Below, piece after piece: positions 1 to 8,875 of a stretch of 64,000 nucleotides of DNA. The position numbers and the translations under genes were made by a program. This stretch comes from Paraburkholderia sartisoli (GTDB taxonomy: Bacteria > Pseudomonadota > Gammaproteobacteria > Burkholderiales > Burkholderiaceae), in the NCBI RefSeq assembly GCF_900107685.1, contig NZ_FNRQ01000011.1, positions 1-64,000 of the forward strand, given 5' to 3'. How positions within the stretch are numbered: position 1 is the first letter of the stretch; each line of letters starts with the position of its first letter. A model generated the notes under the pieces. It saw only the letters and a list, made by a program, of their open reading frames with translations. It did not search any database and was not told the origin of the DNA.

Positions 1-264
1 GCGGAAACGCTGTCGTTGACGCTGCCGGCGGTGGTCACCACCGATCTGCGCCTGAACGAGCCGCGCTACGTGACGCTGCCCAACATCATGAAGGCGAAGA
101 AGAAGCCGCTGGAGACGCTCAAGCCCGAGGATCTCGGGGTGGACGTCACGCCGCGTCTGAAGACGCTGAAGGTGGTCGAGCCGCCGAAGCGCAGCGCCGG
201 CGTGAAGGTGGCGGATGTGAAGACGCTGGTCGAGAAGCTGAAGACCGAAGCCAGGGTGCTGTAA
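1..264 (+). CDS. etfB: Electron transfer flavoprotein beta subunit, C-terminal part (5' end outside window)
   Basis: The reading frame is open from base 1 and stops with TAA at 262-264. The 87 visible residues match the EtfB C-terminus: the PAVVTTDLRLNEPRYVTLPNIMKAKKKP-type segment (split here as PAVVTTDLRLNEP and RYVTLPNIMKAKKKP), which contacts AMP and EtfA, followed by a basic, Lys-rich tail. EtfB with EtfA forms the soluble FAD heterodimer that carries electrons from acyl-CoA and related dehydrogenases to ETF:quinone oxidoreductase. The 13-base gap to etfA contains AAGGAG and the order etfB-etfA is the usual one, so co-transcription is very likely. The N-terminal two thirds are not visible. 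Confidence 0.93.
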   Translation, partial: AETLSLTLPAVVTTDLRLNEPRYVTLPNIMKAKKKPLETLKPEDLGVDVTPRLKTLKVVEPPKRSAGVKVADVKTLVEKLKTEARVL

Positions 265-277
265 GGAGACGGACGAA

Positions 278-1225
278 ATGACGAATCTTGTAATAGCAGA
301 ACACGACGGCGCTTCGATCAAGGCAGCGACGTTGAACACGATCGCGGCGGCGCAGAAGATCGGCGGCGACATTCACGTGCTGGTGGCGGGCCACAACGCA
401 CAGGGCGCGGCGGACGCGGCGGCGAAGATCGCAGGCGTGAGCAAGGTGCTGCTGGCCGACGCCGCACAACTCGAAGCAGGCCTGGCAGAAAACGTCGAGG
501 CGACGGTGCTGGCGCTTGTGCAAGACCCGGCGAAGCATTATTCGCACATCCTCGCGCCGGCCACCGCGTACGGCAAGAACATCGCGCCGCGCATCGCGGC
601 GAAGCTCGATGTCGCGCAGATCAGCGACATCACCGCGGTGGACAGCGCCGACACGTTCGAGCGCCCGATCTACGCGGGCAACGCGATCGCCACGGTCCAG
701 TCGCAGGACGCGATCAAGGTGATCACGGTGCGCACGACCGGCTTCGACCCGGTTGCAGCAGAGGGCGGCAACGCAACGGTGGAGAAGATCGAAGCCGCCG
801 CCGACACGGGCCTGTCGCAGTTCGTGAGCCGTGAAGTGACGAAACTGGACCGCCCGGAATTGACCTCGGCGAAGATCATCGTATCGGGCGGGAGGGGGCT
901 TGGCAGCGGCGAGAACTACACGAAGGTGCTGGAGCCGCTGGCCGACAGGCTGAACGCGGCGCTGGGCGCATCGCGCGCGGCGGTCGACGCGGGGTTCGTG
1001 CCGAACGACTACCAGGTGGGCCAGACGGGCAAGATCGTGGCGCCCCAACTGTACGTGGCGGTGGGCATCTCGGGGGCGATCCAGCATCTGGCGGGCATGA
1101 AGGACTCGAAGGTGATCGTCGCGATCAACAAGGATCCGGAAGCGCCGATCTTCAGCGTCGCCGACTATGGTCTGGTGGGCGATCTTTTTCAATCCGTTCC
1201 CGAACTCTTCGATGAGCTGACATAA
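278..1225 (+). CDS. etfA: Electron transfer flavoprotein alpha subunit
   Basis: At 315 residues this is normal EtfA length. The N-terminal half is the alpha/beta ETF domain (NLVIAEHDG start). The C-terminal FAD domain shows SGGRGLGSGENY at about 203-214, VGQTGKIVAPQLYVAVGISG near 248-268 and AINKDPEAPIFSVADYGLVGD near the end, the standard FAD-binding signatures. The ATG is preceded by AAGGAGA. It pairs with EtfB to shuttle electrons from flavin dehydrogenases to the respiratory chain. An acyl-CoA dehydrogenase often follows etfA in beta-proteobacteria; here a sugar-kinase gene starts 51 bases downstream instead. Confidence 0.96.
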   Translation: MTNLVIAEHDGASIKAATLNTIAAAQKIGGDIHVLVAGHNAQGAADAAAKIAGVSKVLLADAAQLEAGLAENVEATVLALVQDPAKHYSHILAPATAYGKNIAPRIAAKLDVAQISDITAVDSADTFERPIYAGNAIATVQSQDAIKVITVRTTGFDPVAAEGGNATVEKIEAAADTGLSQFVSREVTKLDRPELTSAKIIVSGGRGLGSGENYTKVLEPLADRLNAALGASRAAVDAGFVPNDYQVGQTGKIVAPQLYVAVGISGAIQHLAGMKDSKVIVAINKDPEAPIFSVADYGLVGDLFQSVPELFDELT

Positions 1226-1275
1226 GCTGACGTGAGTTAAAGGGAACCGGGTGGCACTGACCAATAACCCCGAGC

Positions 1276-2796
1276 ATGGGCGAAACAGGAATGGAGACGT
1301 TTTATCTTGCCATTGACGTCGGCACCGGCAGCGTACGCGCAGCTCTGGTCGATGCGCGTGGCGCAATACGCAGTCTCGCCGCGCGCGAGCACGAGCAGAT
1401 CGTGCCGCGCTATGGCTGGTCGGAGCAACGGCCCGCGGACTGGTGGGACGGCGCCGTGCATGCCATCCGCGAAGTGCTCGGCAGCACACCTGGTGCGGCG
1501 AACAACATTGCAGCGGTATGCGCGTGCGGCCAGATGCACGGCACGGTGCTCATTGATGCCGACGGCCACCTGACCCGCGAAACCGCGCCGCTCTGGAACG
1601 ACAAGCGCACGCTCGCTCAGGTCGAAGCCTTCCGCAAACGCCATGACGCAGCATCGTGTCTCGCGCGGACTGCGAATCCCGCCACACCCGCGTGGCCGGG
1701 TTTCAAGCTGCAGTGGATCAAGGCGCACGAACCGGACGCCTATGAACGTGCCAGCACCGTGTTCATGCCGAAAGACTATGTGAATTTTCGTCTGACCGGG
1801 GAGCGCGCCTGCGACTGGACGGATGCATCCACTACTTTCCTGATGGATCCCGTCACGCGCACATGGTCGCAGACGATGCTGGATGCGCTTGGACTCGACG
1901 GGCGCAAGATGCCCGCCATCCGCGCGCCGCTCGATCTGCTCGGCAGCGTGACCGCAGGTGCCGCAGCGGCGACGGGGTTGCGCGAAGGAACACCCGTGCT
2001 GGTCGGCGGGGCCGATTACCCGGTGTCCGTGCTCGGCTCCGGTGTGTACGCACCCGGACTTGCGTCGGATATCACCGGGACGTCTTCCATCATCACGGTG
2101 ATTGCAGACAAGCCCATGCTCCATCCCGAAGTGTCTAACCTTGCGACCTGCGAAGGGCTATGGGGCCGCTTCATGCTCCTCGATTCGGGCGGCGACGCGA
2201 TGCGCTGGGCACGTCGCGCGTTCCACGAAAACACGCTCTCTTATGACACCGTCGCTCAAAAGGCGGCGAGTGCGCCGGTCGGATCGGAAGGGTTGTTTTT
2301 CCTGCCGTATCTGACGGGCGAGCGGTTAGGCGAGCATTCCAATTCGCGCGCGCAGTTCTTCGGAATCGCAGCGAAGCACGGGCTCGCGCATCTGCATCGC
2401 GCGGTGCTTGAGGGCGTGGCGTTTGGCGTGCGCCGGCACATCGCGCTGCTTCAGTCGCCGGGAGCGACCATCGAGCGGCTCGTTGCCGCGAGCGGTGGCG
2501 CGAAGGCGGCGCTGTGGCTCGAGATCAAGGCGAGCATGTACCGCACACCGATTCTCGTGCCCGCTGAGGTGGAGTGCGGCGTGATGGGCTGCGCGATCCT
2601 CGCGGCTACCGCGCACGGTCAGTTCGCGAACCTGGGCGCCGCGGTCAACGCGTTTGTCCGTTTTGAGCGCGAAGTTCAGCCGGACCCTTACGCAAGCGAT
2701 ACCTACGACCGCATGATGCCCATCTTCGAGCGTTTGTACCTGCATTCGCAGCAGTTTTACGACGATCTCGATTGTCTCTCCCAGGATGACGCATGA
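1276..2796 (+). CDS. FGGY-family carbohydrate kinase (xylulokinase-like)
   Basis: This 506-residue protein has the two-lobed FGGY kinase layout. It opens with the phosphate-binding motif AIDVGTGSVRAALVD, followed by a substrate-loop CACGQMHGTVL, then GGADYPVSVLGSG and FFLPYLTGERLGEHSNS; the FGGY C-terminal signature region is ASGGAKAALWLEIKASMYRTP. The family phosphorylates sugars or polyols (xylulose, ribulose, glycerol, erythritol); the exact substrate cannot be read here. It is the first gene of a four-gene operon with HAD phosphatase, GldA-like dehydrogenase and SDR, and its stop overlaps the next start (ATGA). ATG 1276 is chosen; ATG 1291 (METFYLAIDVG) is an equally plausible start. Confidence 0.85.
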   Translation: MGETGMETFYLAIDVGTGSVRAALVDARGAIRSLAAREHEQIVPRYGWSEQRPADWWDGAVHAIREVLGSTPGAANNIAAVCACGQMHGTVLIDADGHLTRETAPLWNDKRTLAQVEAFRKRHDAASCLARTANPATPAWPGFKLQWIKAHEPDAYERASTVFMPKDYVNFRLTGERACDWTDASTTFLMDPVTRTWSQTMLDALGLDGRKMPAIRAPLDLLGSVTAGAAAATGLREGTPVLVGGADYPVSVLGSGVYAPGLASDITGTSSIITVIADKPMLHPEVSNLATCEGLWGRFMLLDSGGDAMRWARRAFHENTLSYDTVAQKAASAPVGSEGLFFLPYLTGERLGEHSNSRAQFFGIAAKHGLAHLHRAVLEGVAFGVRRHIALLQSPGATIERLVAASGGAKAALWLEIKASMYRTPILVPAEVECGVMGCAILAATAHGQFANLGAAVNAFVRFEREVQPDPYASDTYDRMMPIFERLYLHSQQFYDDLDCLSQDDA

Positions 2797-3464
2797 CCCT
2801 CACTCGAAACATCAAGGCCATTCTCTGGGACATGGACGGCACGCTCGCCGAAAGCGAAGCGCTGCATCTGCATACGTTGGTGAGGGCGCTCGCGTATCAC
2901 GGCATTGAGGCTGGCGACGAACTGCATCCGCTGATCTTCGGCAAAACCGGTCAGCAAGTACACACGCTGTGCTGCGAGCGTTTTGGACTGTCGACGGATT
3001 TCGGCGCATGGTCCGCGTTTCGTGCGCGTTGCTACCTCGAAGCCGCACCGTCAATCAGGCCGCGTGCGGGTGCGCTCGACGTCTATCACGCGGCAAAAAG
3101 CGCGGGCATCGCGCAGGCCATCGTATCGAACTCGTCGCGCATGCTGCTCGAAGCGAATCTTGCCGCGCTTGGTTTGCAGGAGCCGCAGCTAGTGACGGTG
3201 AGCGCCAACGACGTAAGAGCCGGCAAACCCGATCCCGAGCCGTATCAACGCGCAGCGTGGTTGCTGCGCGTGAATCCGGAAGAAACGATTGCCATAGAAG
3301 ACAGTCCGACGGGTGCGCTTGCGGCCATTGCTGCTGGCATGCGATTGCTCGCATGGCCGCAGGACGAGGCGGGTGCCGCACTGTTTCATCCAGCCGCGCA
3401 AATCGTGCGCTCCGCGCAGGAGCTGGCCGCCGCGCTCGATCTTCCTTTATTCACCACGAGCTGA
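2793..3464 (+). CDS. HAD-superfamily phosphatase (beta-phosphoglucomutase/phosphoglycolate phosphatase-like)
   Basis: The 223 residues show the four HAD motifs: DMDGT (nucleophile D13, acid D15), the Ser of IVSNSSR, the Lys of VRAGKPDPEPY, and the acidic motif IEDSPTGALAAIAAGM. The helical cap after motif I (residues about 18-85) is the type 1 cap of beta-phosphoglucomutase and sugar-phosphate phosphatases. The start overlaps the kinase stop by four bases, implying translational coupling. In this operon it probably removes or relocates a phosphate on the pathway's sugar phosphate; whether it is phosphatase or mutase is not decided by the sequence. Confidence 0.82.
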   Translation: MTLTRNIKAILWDMDGTLAESEALHLHTLVRALAYHGIEAGDELHPLIFGKTGQQVHTLCCERFGLSTDFGAWSAFRARCYLEAAPSIRPRAGALDVYHAAKSAGIAQAIVSNSSRMLLEANLAALGLQEPQLVTVSANDVRAGKPDPEPYQRAAWLLRVNPEETIAIEDSPTGALAAIAAGMRLLAWPQDEAGAALFHPAAQIVRSAQELAAALDLPLFTTS

Positions 3465-3471
3465 CACGATC

Positions 3472-4593
3472 ATGTTAAGAACCAGTGTTTTTCCATCGCG
3501 CTACGTGCAGGGCGCCGGCGCGCTCGATTCACTCGACGTCGAACTCGCGCGCCTCGGCACGACCGCGGCGTGTCTTGTCGACAGCAACGTGGCCGCGCTG
3601 CTCGAACCGGCTTTGGCACGCGCGACCCATGTCGCGCTGAAGGTGCGTGCGGTGCAGGCTGCCTGCACCGAGCAATCCATCGCCGCCACGGCGGCATGGA
3701 TCAACGCGTCCGGCGCGGATATCGTGGTGTCGTTCGGCGGCGGCAAGGTAGTCGACACAGGACGTGCCGCCGCTGACGATCTCCGTTTGCCATTCGTGTG
3801 CGTGCCGACCATTGCGGCATCGGATGCGCCGTGCTCGTCGCTGGCGGTGATCTATGACGACGCGGGGCGCGTGGTGCGTGACCGCTTCGTCCGACGCAAC
3901 CCGGATCTGGTGCTGCTCGATTCCAGCCTGATCGTGCGGGCGCCGGTACGGTTCTTTATCGCAGGCATAGGCGATGCGCTGGCGACGTTCTACGAAGCCG
4001 ACGCCTGCCGTCGTTCGGGGGCATCGAACCTGTGCGGGGGACGCGGCACGGCGTTCGCATTCGAAGCCGCACGGTTGTGTCGCGATACGCTATTCGCACA
4101 CGCGGTGCAGGCGGTAGCGGACTGCCGCAATCAAACCGTCACGGCCGATTTCGACGCCACGCTCGAAGCAACCGTCTTGCTGTCCGGCATCGGCTTTGAA
4201 TCGGGCGGCGTCGCGGCGGCGCACGCCATTCATCATGGACTCGCAGATCTGCCGTCGTCGCACACGCTGTTGCACGGCGAGAAAGTCGCAATCGGCACGC
4301 TTGCCTCGCTGTTTCTATGGCCGGTGTCCGGGGAAGAGCGTCAACGCGTGTTCCGCTTCTGCCGCGCGGTCGGTTTGCCGACGCGCCTCGCTGACGTCAA
4401 CGTCGATGTCGAAGATGAAACCGCCCTGGAAGCCGTGGCGCAGCGTGCATGCCGCACCGGCGAAATCATCCATAACGAGCCGTATCCGGTTGACGCTGCG
4501 ATGGTCGTGGCCGCCTTGAAGGCGATGGACCACTACGCGCGTTTGCTGGACAGCATGAACGAACCCGAACAACGTGAACAGGAGACAACCTGA
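3472..4593 (+). CDS. Iron-containing/GldA-like glycerol dehydrogenase-family protein
   Basis: From ATG 3472 this encodes 373 residues, close to glycerol dehydrogenase length; upstream in-frame starts lie inside the HAD gene and are rejected. It has the NAD-binding SFGGGKVVDTGRAAAD segment, the PTIAASDAPCSSL loop and metal-ligand regions GIGDALATFYEAD (D168), HAIHHG (H251-H255) and LLHGEKVAIG (H268), matching the Asp-His-His site of GldA-type enzymes. It should oxidise a glycerol-like or tetritol/pentitol substrate with NAD+. The stop and the SDR start share a base (TGATG). Substrate is unknown; the operon context argues for polyol or sugar use. Confidence 0.83.
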   Translation: MLRTSVFPSRYVQGAGALDSLDVELARLGTTAACLVDSNVAALLEPALARATHVALKVRAVQAACTEQSIAATAAWINASGADIVVSFGGGKVVDTGRAAADDLRLPFVCVPTIAASDAPCSSLAVIYDDAGRVVRDRFVRRNPDLVLLDSSLIVRAPVRFFIAGIGDALATFYEADACRRSGASNLCGGRGTAFAFEAARLCRDTLFAHAVQAVADCRNQTVTADFDATLEATVLLSGIGFESGGVAAAHAIHHGLADLPSSHTLLHGEKVAIGTLASLFLWPVSGEERQRVFRFCRAVGLPTRLADVNVDVEDETALEAVAQRACRTGEIIHNEPYPVDAAMVVAALKAMDHYARLLDSMNEPEQREQETT

Positions 4594-5375
4594 TGACAGC
4601 AATGGAAAGCGTGCAGGTGCGTGGGCAGGAAGTTAACGCCTTCCGGCCCGGCTTGTTTCAAGGCAGGACGGTGCTGGTATCCGGTGCGACGAGCGGGATC
4701 GGTCTCGCGATTGCGCAAGGATTCGCCGCACTGGATGCGCACGTGGTCGCGACCGGTAGTTCGCAGGCCAAGCTGGATGCGCTGAATGCGGATCGGACGC
4801 TCAAAGGCATTCGTTTTGCGCGGCTGGACGTGCGCAATCACGATGACATCCTGCGTTTCGTCGCGGAAATGGACGCGCTCGACGTGCTGGTGAACGCTGC
4901 GGGCGTCGCCCGTCCCGCGGACGAATACCGCGATGACGTGTTTCGCGAGGTGATTGACGTGAATCTCACGGCGGCGATGCGGCTTTCGATGGCGGCGCGC
5001 AGCCGGCTGGAGAAGTCGAAGGGCACGGTGATCAACGTCGCGTCGATGCTCAGCTATATCGCCGACGTGGAAGTGCCGGCTTATTGCGCGAGCAAGACGG
5101 GCATCCTGGGTTTGACGCGTTCACTGGCGCACGCCTTCGGCATGGCCGGTGTGCGGGTCAATGCCATTGCACCAGGTTATCACCGGACCAACATGACGCG
5201 GCCGCTCTGGGAAGATCCACCGAGCGCCAGCAAGATTGCGGCGCGCAGCGCGTTGAAACGCTGGGGCGAGGTCGACGATCTGGTGGGCGCGGTACTGTTC
5301 CTGGCTTCGCCGGCCTCCGCGTTTATCACGGGCACGACACTGCCGGTTGATGGAGGTTACGCCACCGGCGTTTGA
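4593..5375 (+). CDS. SDR-family oxidoreductase
   Basis: A classical short-chain dehydrogenase of 260 residues: cofactor motif GATSGIG (31-37), LDVRN, NAAG, catalytic S151, Y164 and K168 (YCASK), and the terminal TLPVDGGYATG. Asp in LDVRN rather than a basic residue does not settle NAD versus NADP use. It is the last gene of the kinase-HAD-GldA-SDR operon and is translationally coupled to the dehydrogenase through a TGATG overlap. Two dehydrogenases, a kinase and a phosphatase are consistent with oxidising a polyol or ketose and phosphorylating the product; this is inference. Confidence 0.88.
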   Translation: MTAMESVQVRGQEVNAFRPGLFQGRTVLVSGATSGIGLAIAQGFAALDAHVVATGSSQAKLDALNADRTLKGIRFARLDVRNHDDILRFVAEMDALDVLVNAAGVARPADEYRDDVFREVIDVNLTAAMRLSMAARSRLEKSKGTVINVASMLSYIADVEVPAYCASKTGILGLTRSLAHAFGMAGVRVNAIAPGYHRTNMTRPLWEDPPSASKIAARSALKRWGEVDDLVGAVLFLASPASAFITGTTLPVDGGYATGV

Positions 5376-5450
5376 ATCCCGGCAGGTCGCTTGTCCGGAC
5401 CGCAGGATGTTCGCTGCGGTCAAGATCTCGCCAAAGACGCGGTAGCTTGC

Positions 5451-5493
5451 CGGTATCGGGATTTCCATCCCCGGATGGGCTTGTCCGATACCG
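5451..5493 (+). terminator. Nested double hairpin downstream of the SDR operon
   Basis: CGGTATCGG (5451-5459) pairs perfectly with CCGATACCG (5485-5493) and encloses a second perfect stem CCATCC/GGATGG (5465-5478). No T-run follows, so this is not a textbook intrinsic terminator; it may stabilise the mRNA 3' end or stop transcription with Rho. It lies between convergent genes (SDR plus strand, ABC ATPase minus strand). The remainder of 5376-5666 shows no gene I can support. Confidence 0.45.
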
Positions 5494-5666
5494 TCAAGTC
5501 AGTCGGCTGGTTTCGTTCAAAGGAGTACCGGTAATAAAAACTTCGTTGAACGCGCGTTCGCGAAATGCGTGACCCGGTAAGACCAGGGCACGAGACCCAT
5601 CGTCTTCAGAACTGCGCGTCCGCCCGCGCAACCGCGCGCGGACCGCGCCCGCCCGACAAGATCCTC

Positions 5667-6446
5667 TCAATTGCGAATATCGAACCTGAATTCCTGCAGC
5701 AACGATTCCCGCAAGCGAACGAACGCTGGACTGCCCCGATCGCGCGGACGCGGCAAATCCACGGGGACGATCCTGAACGGAGTATCCGCCCCGGCGCCCG
5801 ACATCACCACGATCTTGTCGGCCAGGTAGACTGCTTCTTCGATATCGTGCGTCACCATCACCATGGTGACCTGTTCTTCCAGCCAGATGCGCTCCAGCTC
5901 CTGCTGCATTGCCATCTTCTTCATCGCATCCAGCGCGCCGAGCGGTTCGTCGAGCAGCAGAATGTCAGGGTTGATGGCCAATGCCCGCGCGATACCCACA
6001 CGCTGCGCCATGCCGCCCGATAACTGGCCTGGGTACGCGGTACGGAAATTCTCCAGTCCAACGAGGCGCAGATATTCGCCGATTCTCTGGCGCAGCGCTT
6101 CACCGGCGTACTTCTGCAATTCCAGCCCGAAAGCGATATTCGCTTCGACCGTCAGCCACGGCAGCAGGCGCGGCTCCTGAAAGACCATCGCCCGCTCGCT
6201 GCTGACGCCGGTCACGATCTCGCCGTCCACTTTCACGGTTCCGCGATCGCCCTTTTCCAGTCCGGCGAGGATGCGCAACAGGGTCGTCTTGCCAGAACCG
6301 CTGGCGCCCACGATGACGACGAATTCGCCCGCCGCGATATCGAGCTCGACGTCCTTCAGAACCGGCACGACGGACCCATTGATCCTGAACGACTTGCTCA
6401 GACGGTTGATCTGCAGCTTGTGCGGTGACCCGCTAACCGACACCAT
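5667..6446 (-). CDS. SsuB/TauB-type ABC transporter ATP-binding protein
   Basis: This 259-residue ATPase has Walker A GASGSGKTT, Q-loop VFQEPRLLPW, signature LSGGMAQRVGIARAL, Walker B ILLLDEP and the H-loop MVTHDIEEAVYLAD. The Q-loop and EEAVYLAD wording is typical of the nitrate/sulfonate/taurine importer family. It is last in a minus-strand operon permease, binding protein, ATPase. A GGAG lies 8 bases before the ATG. It energises uptake of the substrate of the neighbouring binding protein. No sulfonatase or monooxygenase (ssuD, tauD) is adjacent, so the substrate is open. Confidence 0.9.
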   Translation of the reverse strand: MVSVSGSPHKLQINRLSKSFRINGSVVPVLKDVELDIAAGEFVVIVGASGSGKTTLLRILAGLEKGDRGTVKVDGEIVTGVSSERAMVFQEPRLLPWLTVEANIAFGLELQKYAGEALRQRIGEYLRLVGLENFRTAYPGQLSGGMAQRVGIARALAINPDILLLDEPLGALDAMKKMAMQQELERIWLEEQVTMVMVTHDIEEAVYLADKIVVMSGAGADTPFRIVPVDLPRPRDRGSPAFVRLRESLLQEFRFDIRN

Positions 6447-6458
6447 ACCGACATTCTC

Positions 6459-7481
6459 CTATTGAGACGCGTAACTGTTATACCGGTTCGTCTGCACGGC
6501 GTTGACCGACAGTTGTCCCTTGTGCAACTTTCCTTCCCGCTCAAAAACGTCGAGCCAGAACTGCGCATCGTGATCGGTGAAGAGGGCATGCGGCCTGAGT
6601 CCGAAACCGGGCCAGTAGCCCACGAGCGCCGGATTTTCACCGCGTTTCGCAAGCAGTTGCGCGATCAGCTTTCTCGCGTCGTCCGGATGTTCGGCGGCCC
6701 AGTCTGCCGCTCTCGCGGAATCGGTCACGAATGCGCGCGCGGCTGCGGGGTGGGCCTCGACAAACGTTTTACGCATGACGTCGTAGCCCAATATGATGTC
6801 GCCGAGAATCTGATAATCGTCGAACAGCACGCGCACCCCGCCATCGGCCTCGAGCTTGCCGGCAAATACCGCCTGCCATGCTCCGACAGCGGCCACGTCA
6901 ACCTGGCCCGAGCGAAGCGTCTGTTCCAGTTGCGGCCCGGGAACCACGATGAGCCTCACTGCATTCTGCGGAATCTTGTGAATCCGCAGATACTCGCGCA
7001 CCGTATAGTCGAGATGGGCGCCCAGCGTATTCACGGCGATGGTTTTGCCGATCAGGTCACTGGGTTTGGTAATCGGGCTTTTCGCCAGCACGTAGAAGTT
7101 GCTCTTCACCGTCTTGCTGAGGCCGCCGCCCGGCTTGACGGCGATCACGTCGTTGCCGTTGGAGATCGCATTGAGCACCGCCGCGGTCGCGGCTCCCGCC
7201 ACATCGACCGAACCCGACGCTATCGCGAAGAGACTCTCCGGGCCGCCTTGCGAAAAGCCTTTCGATTCCAGCGCGACGCCATCGGCCTGAAGCCATCCCT
7301 TCGCCGCGGCGATCTCGCTGGCATTGATCGAGCCGGCATTGCTCAGATAGCGGATCACGGTGACTTTCTGCGTGCCTGCCGCGGGCGCTGTCTCCGCAGC
7401 GTGGGCACTGGCGAGAATGGCCAGTCCCGCTGCCAATAGTCCCACCTTATTCAAAACCAGATTTCTGAACCCATGGACCAT
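6459..7481 (-). CDS. SsuA/TauA-type periplasmic substrate-binding protein
   Basis: The 340-residue protein begins with a signal peptide (hydrophobic VGLLAAGLAILASAHA, cut near residue 28) followed by a periplasmic type-2 binding-protein fold. Family features are YLSNAGSINASEIAAAKGW at the ligand entrance, GGPESLFAIASGSVDVAGAA, the IGKTIAVN hinge and EQTLRSGQVDVAAVG. The family binds aliphatic sulfonates, taurine, nitrate or pyrimidine precursors. It lies 12 bases before the ATPase start and 78 bases after the permease stop. I cannot assign the ligand from sequence. Confidence 0.88.
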   Translation of the reverse strand: MVHGFRNLVLNKVGLLAAGLAILASAHAAETAPAAGTQKVTVIRYLSNAGSINASEIAAAKGWLQADGVALESKGFSQGGPESLFAIASGSVDVAGAATAAVLNAISNGNDVIAVKPGGGLSKTVKSNFYVLAKSPITKPSDLIGKTIAVNTLGAHLDYTVREYLRIHKIPQNAVRLIVVPGPQLEQTLRSGQVDVAAVGAWQAVFAGKLEADGGVRVLFDDYQILGDIILGYDVMRKTFVEAHPAAARAFVTDSARAADWAAEHPDDARKLIAQLLAKRGENPALVGYWPGFGLRPHALFTDHDAQFWLDVFEREGKLHKGQLSVNAVQTNRYNSYASQ

Positions 7482-7559
7482 CGGTCTGCCACTCCAGTAT
7501 TTTTGTGCGGATGAAGTTATGAAAAACGTGATGAGGCAATGGTGCTGCTGGTACCGGAT

Positions 7560-8414
7560 TCATCCGATGTCCCTCGGATCGGCCCATTTGCAGATTCTTC
7601 TTTGCAGGAAGATCAACGAGTAGTTGCTGAGCAAACCGAGGCCGGCCAGCAGGACGATCGCGCCAAACATGAGCGGGATCTGAAAGTTGTATTGGGCCTG
7701 CATGATCTTGAACCCGAGCCCCTGATTGGCCCCGATCATTTCCGACGCCACCAGCATCAGCAAAGCCATCCCGGCGCTTAACCGCAGCCCGACGAAAATC
7801 GAGGGAATCGCACCGGGCAGCGTCACGCGACGGAAAGTCTGCAGTTTCGACGCGCCAAACATGCTCGCCATCTCGATCAGACGCCGGTCGACCTGCTTGA
7901 CGCCAGTCATCGTATTCATCAGCAACGGAAACACCGTTGCCCAGAAAATCACGAACACCTTCGACGTTTCCCCGAGACCCATCAGCAGAATGAAAATCGG
8001 GTAGACCGCGAGCGCGGACGTTTGACGGAACATCTGCAAGACCGGATCAATCGCGTTCTCGAACCGTGTATACGTACCCATTACCAGACCTAGCGGGATT
8101 GACACGACGACGGCCGCGCCGAACGCGATGCCCGCCCGCTGCAGGCTGACAAGCAGGTCGCCGAGCAGCACGCCATTGACCAGCGCGGCAAACAGCGCGC
8201 GCACGACGGCATCGACAGGCGGAATCACCGCTGGATTGAGCCATCCGCGCGAGCTGGCAATCTGCCATAGCGCGAAGAACAGGATCAGCACGCCGTATCG
8301 ATTGAGAAAGGCCCAGATCTTCAGATTGCGGACTTTTTCAATTGCAGGATCAAACGCTTTGAAGGTCGGTCTTGCAGCAAAATGGCCTGTCTGTTCCAGC
8401 TGTCTTTCGGCCAT
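7560..8414 (-). CDS. SsuC/TauC-type ABC transporter permease
   Basis: A 284-residue inner-membrane protein with about six hydrophobic helices and the EAA-type loop near AVYPIFILLMGLGETSKVFVIF and RRVTLPGAIPSIFVGLRLSAG, which contacts the ATPase. The N-terminus (FDPAIEKVRNLKIWAFLNRYG) is cytosolic. The ATG at 8414 has CTGGAG nine bases upstream. It is the first gene of the minus-strand importer operon; its promoter must lie in 8415-8560. Confidence 0.9.
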   Translation of the reverse strand: MAERQLEQTGHFAARPTFKAFDPAIEKVRNLKIWAFLNRYGVLILFFALWQIASSRGWLNPAVIPPVDAVVRALFAALVNGVLLGDLLVSLQRAGIAFGAAVVVSIPLGLVMGTYTRFENAIDPVLQMFRQTSALAVYPIFILLMGLGETSKVFVIFWATVFPLLMNTMTGVKQVDRRLIEMASMFGASKLQTFRRVTLPGAIPSIFVGLRLSAGMALLMLVASEMIGANQGLGFKIMQAQYNFQIPLMFGAIVLLAGLGLLSNYSLIFLQRRICKWADPRDIG

Positions 8415-8875
8415 GCGGTTCTCCAGGTAATCTAATTACGTAGACGTGAATCCGTTATTCAAAACACTTGCGGTAGATGCGCAGCACCGCAACTTTACCG
8501 AACAACCATCACGCCGTGATAGATTGAATTCTTGATAGAACAGGCTTAAAAGTGCTTAGCAAAATATGGTCTAAACACTTGCCGATATCCGGGGTAATCC
8601 GGAATGTGCATTCGAGTGTTGCGGCTATGGCAGGGGAGCCCGGCCATGCGCCGCTGGACGGCGTGGTCGTGGGTGTGCGGTATGTAGGAGCCGGGAAGGC
8701 GCTGCACAGCGGAATCGCGAACTTACTGTTCAGTCTGGAGTGTTCGTTCCGGGTATATCCGCAAAAAAGTCTGAGAAAGGGGAGGTGGAGCCGCTGTCAA
8801 AACATCAGTAATGCTTTGTGTTTTGTCTCTACGAGCGACTCTTGCATGGCACTCTCGTTTGCATGCCCAGCCTGA
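8415..8875. other. Non-coding or decayed stretch upstream of the importer operon
   Basis: The stretch is visibly richer in A+T than its neighbours. The first 150 bases should carry the promoter of the minus-strand importer; AACACTTGC occurs twice (near 8465 and 8575). Open frames here, such as a 107-codon plus-strand frame at 8552-8875, match no family I know. They sit directly before the decayed jetC sequence, so I treat this as eroded DNA. Confidence 0.4.
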
